From Sphingomonas sp. (GTDB taxonomy: Bacteria; Pseudomonadota; Alphaproteobacteria; Sphingomonadales; Sphingomonadaceae): 64,000 nucleotides of DNA. This document shows, piece after piece, positions 41,690 through 49,859 of the stretch. Below the pieces are notes generated by a model. It searched no databases. It was not told where the DNA came from and was given only the letters and a program-made list of their open reading frames with translations. Position numbers and translations under genes: made by a program. The DNA is taken from positions 186,001-250,000 of the forward strand of contig JAKFUZ010000009.1 of NCBI GenBank assembly GCA_021732445.1, in the 5' to 3' direction. How positions within the stretch are numbered: the stretch's first letter is position 1; the number at the start of each line of letters is the position of its first letter.

Positions 41690-42604
41690 CTATGCCATTG
41701 ATGCGATTGATCGGCGCGCAATGCGGCCCGTAACATCTTGTACGAAGCCGGGGGCGACTTGGTTACAGAACCAGACGGGGCGTGCATGGTCGGGCGCCTG
41801 CGCGGTGTCGGCAACCAGCAATTGTGGTGCCAGGGCATCGGATTGAGCGATCCAGGCGCGCCCGAAAAAGCCGCCCAGCCCCGGCCAGCGATAGGCACAA
41901 CCCACCGCAAGCGTATCAAACGGCATGAAAAAATCCACACGCCACAGCCGGGCCCACAGCGCCAGCCAGTCGCTTGCCGGCTTGTGGAGGCACATGCTTG
42001 CTGCCCCGGCAATGCCCAATTGTGCCACATCGGCCGCGGTAAAACGCAGTTGTGACGAGCCGGCCCAGGGCGCCAGCAACAACGGCACCTCAGTTGCAAG
42101 CACGGTTGCGGCGCTGCGCGGGTCTTTTTCGAAATTGAGGTCGGGAAACGCGCTCTCCTGATCGGCCGAAAGCCGGAACACCTCGCCGGGCACGCGGCCA
42201 GCCACCCAGATTATCTGGGCGATATGCGGCGCAATATCGGGTGCCGACGAAAGCGCGGCGGCGATGTTGGTGATAGGGCCAAGCACGAGCAACGTGAGCC
42301 CGGCCGGCGGCGCGGCGCGCGCGGCGGCGATGATGGCGCGGGAAGCGGCGGTGTCGGGCGCGTCGTCCGGGCGGCCGGCGCCGCGTGCGACCGCCATTGC
42401 AGCAGGGCCAAACGCCGCGACCATCGCTGTGGCCGAAGCGTGGCAGGTGTCGATATCGCCATTGCCGAACACGCTGCTCACGCCAACCACGTGAAGCTCT
42501 GGCGACCCAAATGCCTGCGCGAGCGCCAGCCCGTCATCCACCTCAAGCCCGCCGGGCAGCACGGTCGGGTCGGTGTCAATCCACACGCGGGTTGGCGGCC
42601 TCAT
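41690..42604 (-). CDS. Nucleoside hydrolase family protein, atypical signature
   Basis: The 304-residue protein belongs to the inosine-uridine nucleoside hydrolase superfamily. The calcium-binding N-terminal motif, normally DTDPGxDDALAL, is here DTDP-TVLPGGLEV-DDGLAL, with Asp10, Asp12, Asp23 and Asp24 kept and about seven residues inserted. Further family features are VSSVFGNGDI, LVLGPITNIA and EKDPRSAATVL. It should cleave a nucleoside to base and ribose. The ATG overlaps the MtnK-like kinase stop by 4 nt (ATGA), so the released sugar is probably the kinase substrate. Substrate identity is inferred only. Confidence 0.87.
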   Translation of the reverse strand: MRPPTRVWIDTDPTVLPGGLEVDDGLALAQAFGSPELHVVGVSSVFGNGDIDTCHASATAMVAAFGPAAMAVARGAGRPDDAPDTAASRAIIAAARAAPPAGLTLLVLGPITNIAAALSSAPDIAPHIAQIIWVAGRVPGEVFRLSADQESAFPDLNFEKDPRSAATVLATEVPLLLAPWAGSSQLRFTAADVAQLGIAGAASMCLHKPASDWLALWARLWRVDFFMPFDTLAVGCAYRWPGLGGFFGRAWIAQSDALAPQLLVADTAQAPDHARPVWFCNQVAPGFVQDVTGRIARRSIASMA

Positions 42605-43584
42605 GCGCGCAGCATCGCGCGGGCAACGTCCAGCAAGACGCCGCGGGCCGCGGCGTCGGCACGAAGCGGCAATTGCGCGACACCGCGAAGCCGCCGCCAG
42701 ATTTCCACCCCGGCAAAACGCGTGAGCAAGGCCAGATCAAGCGCGCCGCCGCCTGCTGCATGATAGCGCGCGGCGAGCATCTGCGGCGTCGAGGCGGGGC
42801 CGCCTGCCATGACCAGATGGGCCGCCATCACGCCAGCATCGAACTCGGGCGGGCCGACGAGGCAGAATTCGGGATCGATGATGCACAGGCCGCGCGCGCT
42901 TTTCACCCACGCGCCGGGAAAGTAATCGCCGTGGAGCGGCACGCCAGAGCCCGCCAGATAGCGCTTGCCAAGCACCGCGGCGACGCCGGCAAGCCCAGCA
43001 TCGCCACCCCCGGACAAAAAGGGCTGCTCGAAGATGTAGTGATGGTTCAGCGCCAGCATTTCGGCGTTGGGGGGCATCGCCGCTGCCCCCTCGTGCAGTC
43101 CGTGGAGCGCGACCAGATAGGCCATCAGCCGGTCAAAATCGGTTTCGCCCAGCATATCGCCGGCATACAGGCTGGTTGCGTCCCCGGCGGTGCCCAGATC
43201 CTCCAGCAGCAGCGCGTGCCATGCCGGATCATCGGCCAGCAACGCCGGGCCAAAGGCTGATAGCGCCGGCACCTTGCGCATCAGGCGGTAATAAGCGGCC
43301 TCGACTAGCGACCGCCCGACAGGGGCGGCGATGTCGGGGTATTTTTCCACCCAGGGCCGGGCCTGCTTCAAAATGGCGGTGCGTGCGCCGCTGGTAACCC
43401 GCAACACCAGGTTGAGGTTGCCGTCGCCCGTGCGTTCCACGCCCGTCAGCGCGGCGTCGTCGCCCAGCCAGCCGAGCCGCCGGAGCACATGCGCGATTAA
43501 CTCATGGTCGGCGGGGGTGAGCCAGGCGGGGGCCGGCTGACCGGCTATTGGCGAGCCGGAGGCGGGTAGGGCGCTGGCGTGCAT
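42601..43584 (-). CDS. MtnK-like sugar kinase (APH fold)
   Basis: The 327-residue protein resembles 5-methylthioribose kinase. It has GDGNLNLV at 53-60 (ATP loop), Lys73 in ILKQARPWVEKYP, LLLEDLGT, the catalytic LHGDYFPGAW at 217-226 and DPEFCLVGPPEFDAG at 237-251. These follow the MtnK patterns GDGNLN, KQAxPY, HGD and IDPEFAFYGPxGFD. It is shorter than B. subtilis MtnK (about 400). Its coupling to a nucleoside hydrolase suggests it phosphorylates the released ribose or 5-methylthioribose. The start lacks a clear ribosome-binding site; the ATG at 43584 is the first with homology downstream. It heads the five-gene operon. Confidence 0.8.
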   Translation of the reverse strand: MHASALPASGSPIAGQPAPAWLTPADHELIAHVLRRLGWLGDDAALTGVERTGDGNLNLVLRVTSGARTAILKQARPWVEKYPDIAAPVGRSLVEAAYYRLMRKVPALSAFGPALLADDPAWHALLLEDLGTAGDATSLYAGDMLGETDFDRLMAYLVALHGLHEGAAAMPPNAEMLALNHHYIFEQPFLSGGGDAGLAGVAAVLGKRYLAGSGVPLHGDYFPGAWVKSARGLCIIDPEFCLVGPPEFDAGVMAAHLVMAGGPASTPQMLAARYHAAGGGALDLALLTRFAGVEIWRRLRGVAQLPLRADAAARGVLLDVARAMLRA

Positions 43585-43822
43585 TGGGGGGAGGAAATTC
43601 CTGCTTGGGCGATGGGAATGGGCAGGATGGCAAAGCATGGTCCGCCGCGCAACCGCCGTTGATCGCCCGCATGGCGCCGGCGTTGCGTCGGGGCGCTGTG
43701 TTGCCGGAGGCGGGCGCGGTGGTGTTCGTGCGGCGCGGCCGTGCCGGCGGCGCCCGGATGCACAAGCGTTGCGCGCCGTTTTCACCGCTTGCTTACCATT
43801 GCGCGCCTATCACCTGTGCGAC
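43585..43822. other. Divergent intergenic region
   Basis: These 238 bases separate the MtnK-like kinase gene from the ICMT-like gene. Promoters for both should lie here, but I see no clear -35/-10 pair, no hairpin with a T-run and no credible small ORF. Confidence 0.5.
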
Positions 43823-45151
43823 ATGCTCCACGACACGACCCTTGCGCGCGCGACCGCCGATCCGCGTCCCCCATCCGCTGTCAGCACGGGCGTGGGCGTC
43901 GCCGGGCTGGCAGGGTTGTTGAGCTGGGTGGCTGTTGCGCGCTGGTTCCACATGGATGGCCCCTATTCGGCGCTCGTCAATGTCGCCTGTTGCGGCCTGC
44001 CGATGGTGCTGTGGTCGATTTTTGTCGACAAGGTGCACCGCAATCCGTCTGTCGGTATCGACTGGGCACACACCCGGCCGTGGCGCGAGACGCTCGATAT
44101 CAGCCTCACCAAGCTTGCCGGGTTGTGGATTACCTGGGTGGGCATTGCGCTCATCTATGCAACTGGCCGCTTTTACTGGCGCGGCAATTTTGCTTTTTCG
44201 ATGTGGGTTTTCACAACGGCCGCGCCGATTTTGTTCGTGCTGTCGATCCCTTATGTATTGTGGCTTGATCGCAAGCTGGCCGATCCCAAAGACGGTACTT
44301 GGGCGTTTGGCGCCTGGCTGATGGGTGCCGGCGCAACTGACGCGGACGCGATCTACAATCATTTGCGAAGCTGGGCGGTGAAGGCGTTTTTCCTCGCCTT
44401 CATGCTGGCCATCGTGCCGCCCGGCTTTGGGGAGTTCATCCGCACCGACACGAGCCAGATTTTGCGCAACCCGGTGGCGCTCGCCAACTGGCTCATCACC
44501 TTCATGTTTGTGATGGACGTGGCGTTTGCAACGGTTGGTTATGTGCTGACGCTGAAGCCGCTCGATTCGCACATCCGCTCTGCCACCCCCTATGCGGCTG
44601 GGTGGATGGCGGCGCTGATCTGTTATCCGCCGTTCATTTTGATGGGGGATGGCGGCCCGCTGGATTACCATCCCGGCACGTCGGACTGGACGCACTGGTA
44701 TGCCGGGCAGCCCGTGCTGCTCGCGCTTACCGGGGCGGTGCTTGTGGCGCTGACCGCAATCTATGCCTGGGCGACGATAGCGTTTGGGTTCCGCTTTTCC
44801 AACCTCACCCACCGGGGCATATTGACCCACGGCCCCTATGCGTTCAGCCGCCACCCGGCCTATCTTTCAAAAAACCTGTTCTGGTGGATTTCGACCATTC
44901 CGTTTCTATCGACGGGCAGCCTGGCAGATGCGGCGCGCGCCACCATTTTGCTGGGTGTTGTCAGCGCCATTTATTACTGGCGGGCGAAAACCGAGGAATG
45001 GCACCTGGGCGAAGACCCGGCCTATCAGGAATATTCGGCATGGATGGCGCGCAACGGCGCCATTCCGTTGTTTTTCGCCTGGATAAGCGGCATGCGCGCG
45101 GGCGAAACCGCGCCGCCGCCCGAGCTGGATCAGAACCGCATCTCGTCATAA
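43823..45151 (+). CDS. Large ICMT/PEMT-like membrane methyltransferase
   Basis: The 442-residue protein has about nine to eleven membrane helices. The C-terminal third has the isoprenylcysteine/phosphatidylethanolamine N-methyltransferase pattern: HRGILTHGPYAFSRHPAYLSK, then AKTEEWHLGEDPAYQEY, which bind S-adenosylmethionine. Family members are usually 150-250 residues, so the N-terminal 200 residues, with several helices and VDKVHRNPSVGIDW, are an extra part I do not recognise. The methyl acceptor is unknown. The ATG at 43823 is chosen as the first with helix content after the divergent gap. It ends 22 nt inside the converging gshA gene. Confidence 0.78.
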   Translation: MLHDTTLARATADPRPPSAVSTGVGVAGLAGLLSWVAVARWFHMDGPYSALVNVACCGLPMVLWSIFVDKVHRNPSVGIDWAHTRPWRETLDISLTKLAGLWITWVGIALIYATGRFYWRGNFAFSMWVFTTAAPILFVLSIPYVLWLDRKLADPKDGTWAFGAWLMGAGATDADAIYNHLRSWAVKAFFLAFMLAIVPPGFGEFIRTDTSQILRNPVALANWLITFMFVMDVAFATVGYVLTLKPLDSHIRSATPYAAGWMAALICYPPFILMGDGGPLDYHPGTSDWTHWYAGQPVLLALTGAVLVALTAIYAWATIAFGFRFSNLTHRGILTHGPYAFSRHPAYLSKNLFWWISTIPFLSTGSLADAARATILLGVVSAIYYWRAKTEEWHLGEDPAYQEYSAWMARNGAIPLFFAWISGMRAGETAPPPELDQNRISS

Positions 45152-46503
45152 ATCCGGCTGACATCGCCGTTCCACTCGCCGTAATAGCGGTCGAGCAGCA
45201 GTTGCGCGGGCACCTTGCCGCTGCGCACGATCTCACGCAGCGGATCGAGGAAGCCGGTTTCGTTGCTGCCACCCGCGTCGAGCCGCGCCCGCGCCGACAG
45301 CCCGGCATGGGCGATGTCGAGCACGTCGCCGGCAATGTCGCGCAGGGTGCCGCCGCCGCGAAGTGGCGCATCGAGCGCGAGCCGGGGGACCGACGACCGC
45401 AATGTCTCACGCGCTGCCATGTCCCAGCTCTTCACCAGATCCCACGCCGCGTCGAGCGCCCCTTGATCGTACAGCAACCCGACCCAGAACGCCGGCAGCG
45501 CGCAGATGCGGTTCCACGGCCCGCCATCGGCCCCGCGCATTTCGAGGAAAGACTTTAGCCGTACCTCGGGAAAGGCGGTGGAGAGGTGGTCGTTCCAATC
45601 GTCCATGGTCGGCAGTTCGCCGGGCAGAACCGACAGCTCGCCCCGCAGAAAGTCGCGGAACGACAGGCCCGCTGCGTCGATATAGGCCCCGTCGCGATAG
45701 ACAAAATACATCGGCACATCGAGCGCATAATCGGCATAGCGTTCATAGCCAAAGCCGTCGTCGAACACGAAGGGCAGCATGCCGGTGCGCGCGGGGTCGG
45801 TGTCCGACCAGATATGGCTGCGATAGGACAGCAACCCGTTGGGCTTGCCCTCGGTGAACGGCGAATTGGCAAATAATGCGGTGGCAAGCGGTTGCAGCGC
45901 CAGACCGACACGGAATTTCTTCACCATATCGGCTTCGCTCTGATAATCCAGATTAACCTGAATGGTACAAGTACGCAGCATCATGTCGAGCCCCATGCTG
46001 CCGACGCGGGGCATATGGCGCAGCATGATGGCGTAGCGGCCCTTGGGCATCACCGGCAGCGCGTCGCGGGTTTTGTCGGGCCACATGCCCAGCCCCAGAA
46101 AGCCGATGCCAAAACGCTGCGCCACGCTCAGCACCTGTTCCAGATGCCGCCCGGTTTCGGCGCATGTCTGATGCAGGCTTTCAAGCGGCGCGCCCGACAA
46201 TTCGAGTTGCCCGGCCGGCTCAAGGCTGACCGAACCGTCGGCACCGGCTAGCGCGATGACGTTGCCGCTTTCGACGACCGGCTCCCAGCCGAACTCGGTG
46301 AGCGCCATCAGCAAGTCGCGGATGCCGCCCGGCTCGGCATAGCCTGGCGCGTGATAATCGCTCAGGGAATAGACGAATTTTTCGTGCTCGGTGCCGATTC
46401 GCCAGCGCTCCGGCGGCTTTTCGCCCTTGGCGAAGCTTGCGACGAGTTGGTCGCGGTGTTCAATCACCGCCGATTTGTGGGTGGACACGGTCTTGGTGCT
46501 CAT
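45130..46503 (-). CDS. gshA: Glutamate--cysteine ligase
   Basis: GshA forms gamma-glutamylcysteine, the first step of glutathione synthesis. The 457-residue protein is the plant/alphaproteobacterial type. Visible features are RIGTEHEKFVYSL with the Glu-binding region, SLEPAGQLELSGAP, the TCTIQVNLDYQSEADMVKKF segment and SYRSHIWSDTDPARTG. ATG 46503 (MSTKTVS) fits homologues better than the Met three codons earlier. It lies 41 nt downstream of rsmE on the same strand. gshB is not in the window. Confidence 0.95.
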   Translation of the reverse strand: MSTKTVSTHKSAVIEHRDQLVASFAKGEKPPERWRIGTEHEKFVYSLSDYHAPGYAEPGGIRDLLMALTEFGWEPVVESGNVIALAGADGSVSLEPAGQLELSGAPLESLHQTCAETGRHLEQVLSVAQRFGIGFLGLGMWPDKTRDALPVMPKGRYAIMLRHMPRVGSMGLDMMLRTCTIQVNLDYQSEADMVKKFRVGLALQPLATALFANSPFTEGKPNGLLSYRSHIWSDTDPARTGMLPFVFDDGFGYERYADYALDVPMYFVYRDGAYIDAAGLSFRDFLRGELSVLPGELPTMDDWNDHLSTAFPEVRLKSFLEMRGADGGPWNRICALPAFWVGLLYDQGALDAAWDLVKSWDMAARETLRSSVPRLALDAPLRGGGTLRDIAGDVLDIAHAGLSARARLDAGGSNETGFLDPLREIVRSGKVPAQLLLDRYYGEWNGDVSRIYDEMRF

Positions 46504-46544
46504 CGCGCGCATTTAGGACGATGCAACGCCTGACGCCAGCGCAA

Positions 46545-47285
46545 TTACCAGTCGCCACTCGCCGCCATCCACACCGCCATGGCCGCGGCCGCTGCTGTAT
46601 CTGCGCGCAAAATGCGGGGGCCAAGCGACACCGGCACTGCCGCAGGGCAAGCGTGGACCGCGGTGCGCTCGTCGGGCGTAAAGCCGCCTTCCGGGCCAAT
46701 CAGGATGGCGGCCGGGCCGGGCCGCGCCCGCATTGCCGCAAGCGCTGGAGCACCGCCATTTTCGTCCGCGAAAAACAGCGCGCGCTGCGGGTTCCAGTCG
46801 CGCAGCAGCGCGGCGAGCTTCGTCGGTTCCGCGAGCGCAGGCACTGCGGTTCGGCCGCATTGTTCGGCGGCCTCGATCATGTGCGCGGTCAGCCGATCCA
46901 GGTTGAGCCGGTCGACCACGGTGCGCTGCGTGAGCACCGGCACCACCCGGTCGGCGCCCAGCTCGCACGCTTTTTCGACCAGCCAGTCGATTCGCCCTTT
47001 TTTGAGCGGTGCAGCGCACAGCCACAGGTCGGGCACCGTCTCGCGCGGGCGGAGCTGTTCCGTCACCTCCACGGTCAGGTGGCGCTTGCCGATGTCGCGG
47101 GCAATGGCCAGCCACTCACCGGTTGCGCCGTCGAACAGCTTGACCGGATCACCCGGCTTCATCCGCATGACGCTGGCGAGATAATGGGCCTGCGCGCCCT
47201 CGATGGTCCGCGGCCCCGGCGCCAGTGCGGTGGGGATGAAAAGCCGCGGCGTCGATTGCGGCGGCCAGGCGGGCGTGGCGGGCAT
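46545..47285 (-). CDS. rsmE: 16S rRNA (uracil-1498-N3)-methyltransferase RsmE
   Basis: This SPOUT methyltransferase of 246 residues has an N-terminal PUA-like domain ([18 protein letters not shown]). The knotted catalytic domain has [45 protein letters not shown] and [17 protein letters not shown]. The set is diagnostic for RsmE. ATG at 47285 is preferred over a Met 34 codons upstream because the latter gives a non-conserved basic leader. It precedes gshA and diverges from dxs. Confidence 0.95.
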   Translation of the reverse strand: MPATPAWPPQSTPRLFIPTALAPGPRTIEGAQAHYLASVMRMKPGDPVKLFDGATGEWLAIARDIGKRHLTVEVTEQLRPRETVPDLWLCAAPLKKGRIDWLVEKACELGADRVVPVLTQRTVVDRLNLDRLTAHMIEAAEQCGRTAVPALAEPTKLAALLRDWNPQRALFFADENGGAPALAAMRARPGPAAILIGPEGGFTPDERTAVHACPAAVPVSLGPRILRADTAAAAAMAVWMAASGDW

Positions 47286-47374
47286 GGCAATGGCGATACC
47301 GCGCGGACGGCCCGCCGTCACCCCCTTGGTGCGAGCGCCATGCGCGATTGAAAACGGCCATTGATGTGCCGTAT

Positions 47375-47403
47375 TTGGCGCAGACAAGCCAAAATGCTAC
47401 GCT
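47375..47403 (+). promoter_or_regulatory. Candidate sigma70-type promoter of dxs
   Basis: TTGGCG at 47375-47380 is followed after exactly 17 nt by TACGCT at 47398-47403, about 68 nt before the dxs ATG. The -35 fits the alphaproteobacterial TTGnCn preference and the -10 matches TATAAT at three or four positions. A second -35-like TTGACA at 47420 has no -10 partner at normal spacing. The site lies in the rsmE/dxs divergent gap (47286-47470). Confidence 0.35.
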
Positions 47404-47470
47404 GCTGAGGTGTTTGCCTTTGACATTTGATCGGCTACGATGGTCGCGTGATTTAAGGAATGACGTTTCA

Positions 47471-49396
47471 ATGACTTCGAACTCAGCCACGCCTCTGCTC
47501 GACAAAGTGAGCTATCCCGCTGATTTACGTAAAATTTCGCCCGACAAGCTGACGCAGTTTGCCGGCGAACTTCGGCAGGAAGTGATTGCGGCGGTTGGCG
47601 TGACGGGCGGCCATCTGGGTTCAGGCCTGGGCGTTGTCGAGCTGACAACGGCCATTCACTATGTCTTCAATACGCCCGAAGACCGGCTGGTCTGGGATGT
47701 TGGCCACCAATGCTATCCGCACAAGATCATCACCGGGCGGCGCGACCGGATCCGCACCCTGCGCATGGGCGGCGGCCTGTCGGGCTTCACCAAGCGCGCC
47801 GAGAGCGACTATGATCCGTTTGGCGCGGCGCACTCGTCAACCTCGATTTCGGCCGCGCTTGGCTTTGCGATCGCCAACAAGCTGTCGGGCAGGCCGGGCA
47901 AGGGCATTGCGGTTATCGGCGACGGCGCGATGTCGGCGGGCATGGCCTATGAGGCGATGAACAATGCGGCGCAGGCCGGCAACCGGCTGGTGGTGATCCT
48001 GAACGACAACGACATGTCGATCGCGCCACCCGTTGGCGGGCTGTCGGCGTATCTGTCGCGCATCGTGTCGAGCCGAGAATTTCTGGGGCTGCGCGATCTG
48101 GCCAAGAAGCTGGCCAAGCGGCTGCCGCGCCCCATTGCCTCGGGCCTGAAGAAAACCGACGAATTTGCCCGCGGTCTGGCCATGGGCGGCACGTTGTTTG
48201 AAGAGCTTGGCTTTTACTATGTCGGGCCGATTGACGGGCATAACCTCGATCAGCTCATCCCGGTGCTCGAAAATGTTCGCGATGCCGAAGAAGGCCCCAT
48301 CCTCGTTCATGTCGTGACCAAAAAAGGCAAGGGCTATGGCCCGGCCGAACAGGCGGCCGACAAATATCACGGCGTACAGAAATTTGACGTGGTGTCGGGC
48401 GTGCAGGCGAAGGCGCCGCCGGGGCCGCCAGCCTATCAGAATGTGTTTGGCGCCGCGCTTGTGGATGCTGCCGCAAAGGATCAGCGGATTTGCGCCATCA
48501 CCGCGGCAATGCCTTCTGGCACCGGCCTCGACAAATTTGCCGCCGCTTATCCCGACCGGTTTTTCGACGTCGGCATTGCCGAGCAGCACGCGGTGACTTT
48601 TGCCGCCGGGCTTGCCGCGCAGGGGATGCGGCCGTTCTGCGCGATTTATTCGACCTTCCTGCAACGCGCCTATGACCAGGTCGTGCACGATGTCGCGATC
48701 CAGAACCTGCCGGTGCGCTTTGCGATTGACCGTGCCGGGCTGGTCGGTGCCGATGGCTGCACCCATGCCGGCAGCTTCGATGTGACCTATCTCGCCACGC
48801 TGCCCAACATGGTGGTGATGGCGGCGGCCGATGAGGCCGAGCTGGTCCACATGACCCATACCGCCGCCCAGTATGACAGCGGGCCGATAGCGCTGCGCTA
48901 TCCGCGCGGCAACGGCATTGGCGTCGAGCTTCCCAAAACGCCTGAAGTGCTGGAAATCGGCAAGGGGCGCATCGTCAGGCACGGTCACAAGGTCGCGATT
49001 ATGTCGCTTGGCACCCGGCTGGCTGAGGCGCTGAAGGCCGCCGACGCGCTGGAGGCCATGGGGCTTTCCACAACCGTTGCCGATCTGCGCTTTGCCAAGC
49101 CGCTCGATGAGGAGCTGATCCGCAAGCTGCTCACCACGCACGAAGTAGCGGTGACGATCGAGGAGGGCGCGGTTGGCGGGCTTGGCGCGCATGTGCTGAC
49201 CTTTGCCAGCGACACCGGGCTGATTGACGCCGGGCTGAAGCTGCGCACGCTCAGGCTGCCCGATGCGTTTCAGGATCATAACAAACCCGAGGTGCAATAT
49301 GCCGAAGCCGGGCTTGACGGGGACGCCATAATCAGCGCCGTGCTCGGCGCGCTGCGCTGGAACGAAAGCACGGCAATCGGCGAAGTACGGGCTTGA
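47471..49396 (+). CDS. dxs: 1-deoxy-D-xylulose-5-phosphate synthase
   Basis: Dxs condenses pyruvate and glyceraldehyde 3-phosphate with thiamine diphosphate, the first step of the MEP pathway. The 641 residues show [13 protein letters not shown], the ThDP motif [34 protein letters not shown] with catalytic Glu, and [15 protein letters not shown] in the central domain. A transketolase C-terminal domain completes it. ATG at 47471 gives the family length; upstream in-frame codons are non-homologous. It is followed at 19 nt by the DUF2141 gene and then hpnN, placing the precursor pathway beside hopanoid genes. Confidence 0.96.
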   Translation: MTSNSATPLLDKVSYPADLRKISPDKLTQFAGELRQEVIAAVGVTGGHLGSGLGVVELTTAIHYVFNTPEDRLVWDVGHQCYPHKIITGRRDRIRTLRMGGGLSGFTKRAESDYDPFGAAHSSTSISAALGFAIANKLSGRPGKGIAVIGDGAMSAGMAYEAMNNAAQAGNRLVVILNDNDMSIAPPVGGLSAYLSRIVSSREFLGLRDLAKKLAKRLPRPIASGLKKTDEFARGLAMGGTLFEELGFYYVGPIDGHNLDQLIPVLENVRDAEEGPILVHVVTKKGKGYGPAEQAADKYHGVQKFDVVSGVQAKAPPGPPAYQNVFGAALVDAAAKDQRICAITAAMPSGTGLDKFAAAYPDRFFDVGIAEQHAVTFAAGLAAQGMRPFCAIYSTFLQRAYDQVVHDVAIQNLPVRFAIDRAGLVGADGCTHAGSFDVTYLATLPNMVVMAAADEAELVHMTHTAAQYDSGPIALRYPRGNGIGVELPKTPEVLEIGKGRIVRHGHKVAIMSLGTRLAEALKAADALEAMGLSTTVADLRFAKPLDEELIRKLLTTHEVAVTIEEGAVGGLGAHVLTFASDTGLIDAGLKLRTLRLPDAFQDHNKPEVQYAEAGLDGDAIISAVLGALRWNESTAIGEVRA

Positions 49397-49415
49397 TAAT
49401 TCGGGAGTGTTTGGT

Positions 49416-49853
49416 GTGAACCGGCTAGCCGCTGTCGCTTTTCTAGTGCTTGGCCTTGGAACCGCGAGTGCGGCACGTGCGGCTGCGCTCACCGTTACCG
49501 TCACCAATGTGCGCAACACCACAGGTCATGTTCATGTCGACATTTGCCGGCAGACCGAATTTTTGAAGAAATGCGCGGTTGTTGGCGAGGCGCGCGCGGC
49601 AAAGGGCGCCACCGTCATCGTTATCGAGAATCTGCCCGCCGGCGACTATGCGGTGCAGGCCACCTATGACGAAAACGGCAATGGCAAGGTGGACCGGGCG
49701 CTGTTTGGCATCCCGCGCGAAGGGGTTGGCTTTTCCAATGACGCGCCGATCCGCCTTGGCCCGCCAAAATGGGAAGAAGCGCGGTTTTCAGTTGAAGGCG
49801 ACAAGGCGATCAGCTTCAAGCTGCGCTATTTTTTGGGCGGCAACGGCAAATAA
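49416..49853 (+). CDS. Exported DUF2141 protein
   Basis: The 145-residue protein has a signal peptide (residues 1-25, ARAAA cleavage region) and one DUF2141 domain: LTVTVTNVRNTTGHVHVDIC, then ENLPAGDYAVQATYDENGNGKVD and FGIPREGVGFSNDAP. The NxxGxVxVxxC start and DENGNGKxD loop, which may bind calcium, are typical. The function of the family is unknown. The start is GTG at 49416, 8 nt after GGGAG; an earlier GTG at 49407 lies within that site. It is 6 nt from hpnN and probably cotranscribed with dxs and hpnN. Confidence 0.87.
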   Translation: MNRLAAVAFLVLGLGTASAARAAALTVTVTNVRNTTGHVHVDICRQTEFLKKCAVVGEARAAKGATVIVIENLPAGDYAVQATYDENGNGKVDRALFGIPREGVGFSNDAPIRLGPPKWEEARFSVEGDKAISFKLRYFLGGNGK

Positions 49854-49859
49854 CGGCAC

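Noticed and set aside
47837..49522. 561-codon open frame antisense to dxs
   Set aside because: It covers a well-conserved enzyme gene, has His/Arg-rich composition typical of a shadow frame and no family motif.
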